Positions 16,524 through 23,180 of a stretch of DNA of 37,183 nucleotides are shown one piece after another; position 1 is the first letter of the stretch; each line of letters begins with the position of its first letter. A program made the position numbers and the translations under genes. The DNA is from Methylobacterium jeotgali (GTDB taxonomy: Bacteria; Pseudomonadota; Alphaproteobacteria; Rhizobiales; Beijerinckiaceae): positions 1 to 37,183 of the forward strand of contig NZ_BPQR01000033.1 of the NCBI RefSeq assembly GCF_022179345.1. The letters run 5' to 3'. The notes under the pieces were generated by a model. The model saw only the letters and a program-made list of their open reading frames with translations. It did not search any database and had not been told where the DNA came from.

Positions 16524-18716
16524 ATGCCCCGCTCTTTCCTCACACCGCGGCTCGCCGCGCTCGCGCCCCTGCTCCTGTCCGGGACGGCCCTGTCGCAGCC
16601 GGCGGTCAACCTCGATACGATCGCCGTCGAGGGCAGCGCCGCAGCCCGCGGGCCCGCCACCGGCGCGCTCCCCTTGGATTCGTCGGCGACGAGCGGCGGG
16701 GGCGGCGGCCCGAGCGGGGTCGTCGGCTTCACGGCCAAGGCCAGCCCCACCGCGACGAAGACCAACACGCCGCTGATCGAGACGCCGCAATCGGTCACGG
16801 TCGTGACCCGTGAGCAGCTCGAGGCGCGCAACGTCCAGACGCTCAACGAGGCGCTCGCCTACGCGCCGGGCACCTCGACGGACGTGTTCGGCTTCGATCC
16901 GCGCTTCGACGCCTTCTACATCCGAGGCTTCGACGCGACCTATAACGGCGTCTTCCGCGACGGCCTGCGCCAGTCGGCGGTCGGCTTGGCGGTGCCGCGC
17001 ATCGAGCCCTACGGCACGGAGGCGGTCACGATCCTGCGCGGGCCGGTCTCGGGGCTCTACGGCCTCGGCTCGCCCGGCGGCATCGTCGACGTCACGACCA
17101 AGCGGCCGGTCTTCACGCCGTTCGGAGAGATTCAGTTCCAGGCGGGCAACTTCGACCGCTTCCAGGGCAACTTCGATCTCGGCGGTCCGGTCGAGGGCTC
17201 GAACGGAACGCTCGCCTATCGCCTCACCGGCGTGGTGCGCCAGTCGGACACCTTCCTGCCCGGCGCCACGGACGACCGCATCAACATCGCGCCCGCCTTC
17301 ACCTGGAAACCCTCGGCGGACACCACCTTCACCCTGCTCACCGAGTTCCAGAGGTCCCAGCTGCCGGGCACGGCGGCCTTCTACAACTTCTCCGGCTTCC
17401 GGGTGTCGCGGCTCTATTTCGGCGACGGGGCCTTCAACGCCTTCACGCAGAACCAGTACCGGATCGGCTACGCCTTCGAGCACCACTTCTCGCCGGACCT
17501 GATCTTCCGGCAGAACTTCCGCTACTACGGCGTCGACGGCGACTTCCCCTACGTGACGATCGACTCGATCACCGGGCTCACCGCGCAGCGCTCCACGGGC
17601 TTCTTCCGCGAAAGCCTGCAGTCGGTGGCCGTGGACACGCAGCTCGAGGCCCATATCGCGACCGGGCCCGTCGCCCACACCCTTCTCGGCGGCGTCGACT
17701 ACCAGCGCTATACCTGGGACCGGCTCGGCGGCTTCGGCACCGCGCCCGACCTCGACCTCACCACCCTGAACTACGGGCGCCAGTTCATCGCTCGGCCCGC
17801 CTTCAGCCTCGCGGTCCATCAGGTGCAGGATCAGGTCGGCGTCTACCTGCAGGAGCAGGCGAAGTGGGACCGCTTCATCCTGACGCTGACCGGGCGGCAC
17901 GACTGGGTCTCGCAGACCTCGGCGAGCGGCACGCCCGGCGCGCTCGGCACCCCGAGCACGCAGAACGACAGCGCGTTCACCGGCCGCGTCGGCCTCAACT
18001 ACATCCTGGCGCCGGGCCTCGTGCCCTACGCGAGCTACGCCACGACCTTCACGCCGCAGGTCGGCGCCGACGTGACCGGGCGCCCCTTCAAGTCGGCGAC
18101 CGGCGACCAGATCGAAGCCGGCGTGAAAGTTGCGGTGCCGGGCACCAACATCACCGCCGGCTTCGCGGGCTTCGACATCCGCCAGTCGAGCCTGCTGCGG
18201 CAGGATCCGGCGAGCCCCGCGAACCAAGTCGCGACGGGCTCGGTCAGCTCTCGGGGCTTCGAGGCGGAGATGATCGCCAATTTCGGGCCGGGCACCAACC
18301 TGACCCTCGCCTACACCCATCTCGACTTCCGCTTCGTGCGGCAGACCTCGCTGGTGACCGGCGGGCCGATCGACGGCAATGCGCTCTCCGGCCTGCCCGG
18401 CGACAGCTTCAAGGCCTTCGCGACCTACCTGTTCCCGACCTCGTCCTGGCTGAGCGGCCTGACGGTGGGCGGCGGCATCCGCTTCGCGGCCAACAGCTTC
18501 GCCGACGACGAGAACACGGTGCGCAACCCGACCGTGACCCTGTTCGACGCGATGATCGCCTACGACCTCGCCGTCCTCGATCCGCGCTACAAGGGTTTCC
18601 GCGCGCAGATCAACGCCTTCAACATTTTCGACCGGGACTACACCAACTGCCAGGCGGGCTTCTGCTACCGCGGCGCGCCGGCCACGGTGATCGGCAGCCT
18701 GACCTACCGCTGGTAG
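16524..18716 (+). CDS. TonB-dependent siderophore receptor
   Basis: Outer-membrane active transporter of 730 residues, FhuA/ferrichrome-type by pattern. A signal peptide (about 1-24) precedes a TonB-box-like DTIAVEG (31-37). The plug domain (about 75-205) has ETPQSVTVVTREQLE, YIRGFD, ILRGPVSGLYGLGSPGGIVD and VTTKRP, followed by a beta-barrel ending in the terminal aromatic SLTYRW. A Cys pair near the end (NCQAGFCYRG) is seen in many siderophore receptors. No exb/tonB or permease genes are adjacent. A small hairpin may cover the GGAG Shine-Dalgarno at 16514-16517. No clear Fur, RirA or Irr box was found. Confidence 0.92.
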   Translation: MPRSFLTPRLAALAPLLLSGTALSQPAVNLDTIAVEGSAAARGPATGALPLDSSATSGGGGGPSGVVGFTAKASPTATKTNTPLIETPQSVTVVTREQLEARNVQTLNEALAYAPGTSTDVFGFDPRFDAFYIRGFDATYNGVFRDGLRQSAVGLAVPRIEPYGTEAVTILRGPVSGLYGLGSPGGIVDVTTKRPVFTPFGEIQFQAGNFDRFQGNFDLGGPVEGSNGTLAYRLTGVVRQSDTFLPGATDDRINIAPAFTWKPSADTTFTLLTEFQRSQLPGTAAFYNFSGFRVSRLYFGDGAFNAFTQNQYRIGYAFEHHFSPDLIFRQNFRYYGVDGDFPYVTIDSITGLTAQRSTGFFRESLQSVAVDTQLEAHIATGPVAHTLLGGVDYQRYTWDRLGGFGTAPDLDLTTLNYGRQFIARPAFSLAVHQVQDQVGVYLQEQAKWDRFILTLTGRHDWVSQTSASGTPGALGTPSTQNDSAFTGRVGLNYILAPGLVPYASYATTFTPQVGADVTGRPFKSATGDQIEAGVKVAVPGTNITAGFAGFDIRQSSLLRQDPASPANQVATGSVSSRGFEAEMIANFGPGTNLTLAYTHLDFRFVRQTSLVTGGPIDGNALSGLPGDSFKAFATYLFPTSSWLSGLTVGGGIRFAANSFADDENTVRNPTVTLFDAMIAYDLAVLDPRYKGFRAQINAFNIFDRDYTNCQAGFCYRGAPATVIGSLTYRW

Positions 18717-18720
18717 GGGG

Positions 18721-18770
18721 CATCGGAGGGGCCGCTCTCGCAGACGGCCCCTCCTGCATCGCCTCCGATG
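18721..18770. terminator. Bidirectional terminator-like hairpins
   Basis: Between the convergent TonB receptor and TerC genes, a perfect 10-bp stem (18725-18734 with 18745-18754) competes with an outer 9-bp stem (18721-18729 with 18762-18770). The symmetry fits transcription arriving from both sides. Confidence 0.6.
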
Positions 18771-18775
18771 GCGCC

Positions 18776-19564
18776 TCAGCGCTTGGCTGCCTCCCGCTGG
18801 ATGGGCACGGCGCGGGGCGCCGGCCCCGCGGTCCCCGCCGCCTTCCGCTTGCGGCGGCGGACCAGCATGTTGAGCACCTCGACGCCGGCCGAGAAGGCCA
18901 TCGCCGTGTAGATGTAGCCCTTGGGCACGTGGGCGCCGAAGCCCTCGGCGATCAGCGTCATGCCGATCATGATCAGGAAGCCGAGCGCCAGCATCACCAC
19001 GGTCGGGTTCGCCGCGATGAAGCGCGAGAGCGGCTCGGCGGCGAGCAGCATCACGGTGACGGCGGTCACGACCGCGATGACCATGACGGGGATGTGCTCG
19101 GTCATGCCGACGGCGGTGATGATGCTGTCGATGGAGAACACGAGGTCGAGGACGAGGATCTGCCCGATCGCCGCGGCGAAGCCGAGGGTGGCCCGGCCCG
19201 CTCCCTTCTCCTCGGGGGTAGGGTCGACGCTCTCGTGAATCTCCTTCGTCGCCTTCCAGAGCAGGAACAGGCCGCCGGCGATGAGGATCATGTCCCGCCA
19301 GGAGAAGCCCTTGCCGAGCACCTCGAAGACCGGCTCCGTCAGCCGCACGATGATCGCGACGGTTCCCAGCAGCGCCAGGCGCATGATGAGCGCGAGGCCG
19401 ATGCCGATGCGGCGCGCCCGGGTCTGATGCTCGGGCGGCAGCTTGTTGGTGATGATCGAGATGAAGATCAGGTTGTCGATGCCGAGCACCACCTCCATCA
19501 CCACGAGGGTGGCGAGCGCCACCCAGACGCTCGGATTGACGGCGAGTTCGAGAAGGTAGTCCAC
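18776..19564 (-). CDS. TerC-family integral membrane protein
   Basis: About 262 residues with multiple membrane helices. The two hallmark acidic membrane motifs are present: [11 protein letters not shown] and [13 protein letters not shown]. TerC-family proteins include manganese exporters that can support extracytoplasmic metalloproteins, and tellurite-resistance proteins; which applies here cannot be told. The start is a GTG at 19564 ([14 protein letters not shown]) with GAGG upstream; the frame is open further upstream but not conserved. The C-terminus is basic (RRRKRKAAG). A parS-like site lies 88 bp upstream. No yybP-ykoY-type riboswitch is visible in the leader. Confidence 0.85.
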   Translation of the reverse strand: MDYLLELAVNPSVWVALATLVVMEVVLGIDNLIFISIITNKLPPEHQTRARRIGIGLALIMRLALLGTVAIIVRLTEPVFEVLGKGFSWRDMILIAGGLFLLWKATKEIHESVDPTPEEKGAGRATLGFAAAIGQILVLDLVFSIDSIITAVGMTEHIPVMVIAVVTAVTVMLLAAEPLSRFIAANPTVVMLALGFLIMIGMTLIAEGFGAHVPKGYIYTAMAFSAGVEVLNMLVRRRKRKAAGTAGPAPRAVPIQREAAKR

Positions 19565-19651
19565 GGGTTGCGACCTCGTCGCTAGGAGGAAACGGAGACG
19601 GTGCCGGCCTCGGTACGCGACCGCGCGTCGCCGATCGGATGATGGGGCGGG

Positions 19652-19667
19652 TGTTTCCCGTGAAACA
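19652..19667. promoter_or_regulatory. parS: parS-like site, 15/16 match
   Basis: TGTTTCCCGTGAAACA differs from consensus parS at one base (A to C at position 7). It lies in the noncoding gap between the lipid kinase stop (19678) and the TerC-family start (19564), about 18 kb from the perfect site in rsmG. A functional ParB site is likely by similarity. Confidence 0.8.
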
Positions 19668-19677
19668 TCTCCGCGCC

Positions 19678-20598
19678 CTAGAGGGGGTGAGGCGAGGGCA
19701 CGCCCGGACGCTGCGAGCGTGGCGGAGCGACGATGCGCACCGCCTTCGGCATCACCTTGAAATGGGCGGGCGTCGAGGTGGTCAGCTCGCCGTCGGTGTT
19801 GACCGGGCGCGGGCGCTTGGTGCGCAGCACGATCTCGGTGGTGGAGAAGGCGCGCACGTCCTCGGAGCGGCCGTGCGTGCCGCGCCGGAGCGCCGGGAGC
19901 AGCGCGATGAGGCGCCACCAGTGGGCGACCTCGAGGCTGTAGAAATCGAGCTTGCCGTCGTCGACCGTGGCGTCGGCCTCCACGGTCATGCCGCCGCCGT
20001 AGTGGCGGCCGTTGCCGACCGAGACCTGGATCGTCGTCACCTTCTCCACCGTGCCGTCATGCTCGATGGTGACGGTGAAGGGGCGGACGCGGCGCAGCAC
20101 ACGGATCGCGGCGATGCCGTAGCCCAGCGTCCCCCACTTCTTCTTGGATTCCGCGGTGAGGTCTCCGGCGAGCTCGGCGGAGAAGCCGACGCTGGCGACG
20201 TTGAAGTAGTAATGTCCGTTCACCCAGCCCAGATCGACGGGCCGCGCCTCCTCGGAAGCCGCCAGCCGGGCGGCGGCCACGGGGTCGAGGGGGATGCCGA
20301 GGGAGCGGGCGAGGTCGTTTGCGGTGCCGAGCGGCAGGATGGCCAGCGGCAGCCCCGTCGCGACGAGCGCCGGGGCGGCGGCGTTCATGGTGCCGTCGCC
20401 GCCGCCGAGGATCACGAGCTCGGCGCGCCCCGCCTCCGCGGCGATCGCCTCGGCGCAGGGCGTGTCCGGGGCCGGCTCGACGAGGTCGAGGCCGCCCTCC
20501 GTCAGGGCCGCGCGGAGGGCGTCAGGGGGCGTCCCGCCGTTGCGCGCCTTCGGGTTGACGATGAGGAGCGCCCGTCGGCGCGCGCTGCCGGCGCTCAT
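19678..20598 (-). CDS. Diacylglycerol kinase-family lipid kinase (YegS/BmrU type)
   Basis: Soluble lipid kinase of about 306 residues. The nucleotide-binding motif [19 protein letters not shown] and the following [19 protein letters not shown] define the DAGK catalytic domain; [13 protein letters not shown] opens it, and [17 protein letters not shown] closes the C-terminal sandwich. The substrate may be diacylglycerol, phosphatidylglycerol or a sphingoid base. The ATG at 20598 is preferred to the TTG at 20610. No good Shine-Dalgarno is seen. It is followed on the same strand by the TerC-family gene, with a parS-like site between them. Confidence 0.88.
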   Translation of the reverse strand: MSAGSARRRALLIVNPKARNGGTPPDALRAALTEGGLDLVEPAPDTPCAEAIAAEAGRAELVILGGGDGTMNAAAPALVATGLPLAILPLGTANDLARSLGIPLDPVAAARLAASEEARPVDLGWVNGHYYFNVASVGFSAELAGDLTAESKKKWGTLGYGIAAIRVLRRVRPFTVTIEHDGTVEKVTTIQVSVGNGRHYGGGMTVEADATVDDGKLDFYSLEVAHWWRLIALLPALRRGTHGRSEDVRAFSTTEIVLRTKRPRPVNTDGELTTSTPAHFKVMPKAVRIVAPPRSQRPGVPSPHPL

Positions 20599-21110
20599 CG
20601 GGTCACGCAAGCGAGATCGAGCACGGTGTCATCCACGCCGGACGGGCCTTCCGGTGCGCGCGCCGCGTCAGCGCCGGGAACGGAAAACGTCCGACATCGC
20701 GGTCGACGCCTCGACCGCCAGAGGGGCCCGGACAGGCCGGGTCCGGAGTCGAACCCTGGCCGTGGGACAAGTGGGGGGCATGCCGCCGATCTCAAGCCCG
20801 ACCTCGGGCGAAAACGGATCGAGGCGCCGCCCTGAGGATAGCGAGGGCAATAATGAGGGCATGGGGGACGGATCGGTCTCGCCGCCGGACCGCGGCCGTG
20901 CCGGCCTTGCCCGCCCGAGGCCCGCCGTGGCATGCCGGATTCCGGCGTGAGGCGTCGTCAGTCCGTTTGTGCCCGAGGGGAACCCTCGGGCCGGGCGGGG
21001 GCGTTGTCAGCCGTCTCGCGGACCGGCCGAGATGCCCCGGCCGGCCCGCCCTTCGCCCCGTCGGATGCCGAGCGGCTTTCGGCGCGGCGGACATCCTGGG
21101 CAGCGATCCG
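20599..21110. other. 512-bp region without a recognisable gene
   Basis: No frame here shows family resemblance or a convincing start. It must hold the promoters for the lipid kinase (leftward) and the secreted protein (rightward). The strongest structure is a 9-bp perfect stem with a GAA loop, at 20971-20979 and 20983-20991. A smaller hairpin (gcccga/tcgggc) lies near 20800. I looked for tRNA, tmRNA, RNase P and SRP RNA signatures and saw none. Confidence 0.6.
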
Positions 21111-21833
21111 GTGGTCCCGTTGCGCGCCTCGCTTCCCCTCGCAATCGTCCTCATGATGTCGTCCGCCGCCTTCGCCCAGCCGGCGCCGGGCTGGGTCGAC
21201 CCGCCGGCGAAATCCGCCAGGCCCGATCTCAAGCCCGAGACGAAGGCCGCGCCGGAGCCCGCTCCCCAGGCCGCCGCTCCGGCGCCGGAGGAGGAGGCCG
21301 CCGAGCCGCAGGTGCGCTCGCGCCCGACCCGCCGCGCCAGGACGGCGAGCCGTCCGTCCCGTCCCGCCCCTGAGGCCGCGGCGCAGCCGATGGCTTCGAC
21401 GGCCCTTCCCGAGGGGCGCCTGGCCGAGAGCGGCGCCGCCGCGCAGGCCCTGGTGCTCGACTATCTGGAGAGCGTCTCGGCGCCCGGCGCGGTCATGCTC
21501 GGCACGGCGCCGCGCTACTACGCGCCCCAGGTGCGCTTCTACGGGCGCGTGACCGGCCTCCCGGCCCTCCTCGCCGAGAAGCGCCGCTTCGTGCAGCGCT
21601 GGCCGGAGCGCCGCTACCAGCCGCGGCCGGGGGCGACCCGCACCGCCTGCAGCGCCGCCCTCGGCCTCTGCCGCGTCGAGACCGTGATCGATTACCGCGC
21701 CGCCAATCCGGGCCGGGGCCTCGTCTCGCAGGGCGTGATGACGGCCGTGTTCGAGGTCGGCTTCCCGGGCGGGCGCCCGGTTATCGTATCCGAGACGGGT
21801 CGGGTCGTCGCCCGTGCGGGAGACGTCAGCTGA
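21111..21833 (+). CDS. Secreted protein of unknown function, NTF2/SnoaL-like C-terminus
   Basis: About 240 residues. The GTG at 21111 gives a clean signal peptide (LRASLPLAIVLMMSSAAFAQ), followed by a Pro/Ala/Glu-rich linker (about 30-105). The C-terminal domain (about 110-235: ALVLDYLESVSAPG, APRYYAPQVRFYGR, EKRRFVQRWPERRYQPRPG, CSAALGLCRVETVIDYRA) resembles NTF2/SnoaL-like domains in rhizobial exported proteins, from memory, with two Cys near the middle. It is not a recognised enzyme. The next gene starts 27 bp downstream, so the two probably form an operon. Confidence 0.7.
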   Translation: MVPLRASLPLAIVLMMSSAAFAQPAPGWVDPPAKSARPDLKPETKAAPEPAPQAAAPAPEEEAAEPQVRSRPTRRARTASRPSRPAPEAAAQPMASTALPEGRLAESGAAAQALVLDYLESVSAPGAVMLGTAPRYYAPQVRFYGRVTGLPALLAEKRRFVQRWPERRYQPRPGATRTACSAALGLCRVETVIDYRAANPGRGLVSQGVMTAVFEVGFPGGRPVIVSETGRVVARAGDVS

Positions 21834-21859
21834 GCGAGGCGCAGAGGTCCGTCCCCGCG

Positions 21860-23164
21860 GTGCCGGAGACCGAGATCGAGCCCCGCCGCGAGCGGTTGCG
21901 GGGACTGATCGGCGCGGCCGTCGCGGCGCGCGGTCCTCAGCCCGTGGCACGGCGGACGCTCGAGCTTCTCGTCCGCTCGGGCGTGGCCCGGAGCGAGGCC
22001 GAGCCCGGCTACCGGATCGTCGACCGGGATGGAGCCGTGCGCACCCTGCCCGAGGCGGAGGGCGGGCCCGAGCGGCCGATGACCCTCGACGACCTCGTCG
22101 CCGAGCTGGCGGCGCGTCATCCGGCCCTGTTCCTGCCGCGGGTGGAAGCGCCCGCCGAGAACACGGCGCCGGCCGCGCCGGAGGCGCCGCCGCGGGGCGC
22201 CGAACTGCGCCGGGTCGCCGCCCGGTTCTTCGGGAGAAGGCCGGCACAGGACGCGGCGGCCTCCCCGGCCAAGCCCGGCGATGCGCCATCGGGTCCGGCG
22301 GCCGCTCCCGCCGCGAGCCCTCCGCCGCGCCCCGAACCCGCACTGGCTGAGACGGCCCCGGCCGCGCCCCCGATCCCCGAGCGGGCTGCGGAGCGCGCCG
22401 TGCCGGAGCGGCAGGCCGCGGGCCGGGCCGTCACCGCCCCGTTGAGCCTCCGCCTGGCCGAAGGTGCCCAGCGGGCCGCCCGCAAGACCGCGCGGCAGGC
22501 CGGCGAGGGCGCCGCCGCGCTTCGCGGCCTGGGATCGGGCGCGAGCCCTCGCACGCTTCTCGCGGCCTGCGGCGTCGGAGCCCTCGCCCTGGTCGGCGTG
22601 CTCGTCCTCGCCCTCCCGCAGCGGCCCGCGACGCAGGCGCCCGCTCCCGTCCCGGAAACGCCGAAGCCGGTCGCCGAGGCGACCCGCAACCCGCCTCCGG
22701 CCGGCGCCGAGCCTGCGCCACCGTCGACGGCGATCGTGCCGAGCCCACCTCCCGCGCCGATAGAGGAGAAGCCGCCGGCTCCCCCCGCTCCCGCGCCGGT
22801 TCCGGTGACGCCGCCCCCCGAGGACGTCGATCCGCCGCCGCCCGTCCCCGGCGACATCGTCGGCAGGCCGGAGGTGGTCGACACCGCGACGCTGCGCATC
22901 GGCGGCAAGCTCGTGCGCCTGTTCGGCGTCGAGTGGGTGCGCGGCGGCCAGGCGGCCGACCTCACCCGCTACCTCGCAGGCCGTTCCGTGAGCTGCCGTC
23001 GGGCACCGGGCAGCGAGACCTATCTCTGCGAGGTCGAGGGCCGCGACCTCTCCGAGGTGGTGCTGTTCAACGGCGGCGGCCGCGCCTCCTCCGAGGCGAG
23101 CCCGGAGCTGGTGGCCGCCGAGGACCACGCCCGCAGCGAGCGCCTCGGCGTCTGGAAGCGCTGA
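21860..23164 (+). CDS. Single-pass membrane protein with degenerate SNase-like C-terminal domain
   Basis: 434 residues, function unknown. Order: a small N-terminal domain (about 8-94), a Pro/Ala-rich linker, one membrane helix (about 232-252), a long Pro-rich stretch (253-330) and a C-terminal domain (335-434) resembling staphylococcal-nuclease folds: VVDTATLRIGGKLVRLFGVE, GRSVSCRR and a late ARSERLGVW. The catalytic residues of SNase (Asp in DGDT, Glu in APE, Arg in DRYGR) are not in place, so nuclease activity is unlikely. Topology would put the domain in the periplasm. The start is GTG 21860. Confidence 0.7.
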   Translation: MPETEIEPRRERLRGLIGAAVAARGPQPVARRTLELLVRSGVARSEAEPGYRIVDRDGAVRTLPEAEGGPERPMTLDDLVAELAARHPALFLPRVEAPAENTAPAAPEAPPRGAELRRVAARFFGRRPAQDAAASPAKPGDAPSGPAAAPAASPPPRPEPALAETAPAAPPIPERAAERAVPERQAAGRAVTAPLSLRLAEGAQRAARKTARQAGEGAAALRGLGSGASPRTLLAACGVGALALVGVLVLALPQRPATQAPAPVPETPKPVAEATRNPPPAGAEPAPPSTAIVPSPPPAPIEEKPPAPPAPAPVPVTPPPEDVDPPPPVPGDIVGRPEVVDTATLRIGGKLVRLFGVEWVRGGQAADLTRYLAGRSVSCRRAPGSETYLCEVEGRDLSEVVLFNGGGRASSEASPELVAAEDHARSERLGVWKR

Positions 23165-23180
23165 GCCGCAGCCTCCGGCA

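Noticed and set aside
19565..19677. Manganese (yybP-ykoY) riboswitch upstream of the TerC-family gene
   Set aside because: Conserved loop sequences of the motif are absent; the region instead holds a parS-like site.
20745..20759. tRNA T-arm-like sequence (GGTTCGACTCC on the - strand)
   Set aside because: The flanking 5-nt arms do not pair and no acceptor, D or anticodon stem can be built; no tmRNA tag-like codons nearby either.
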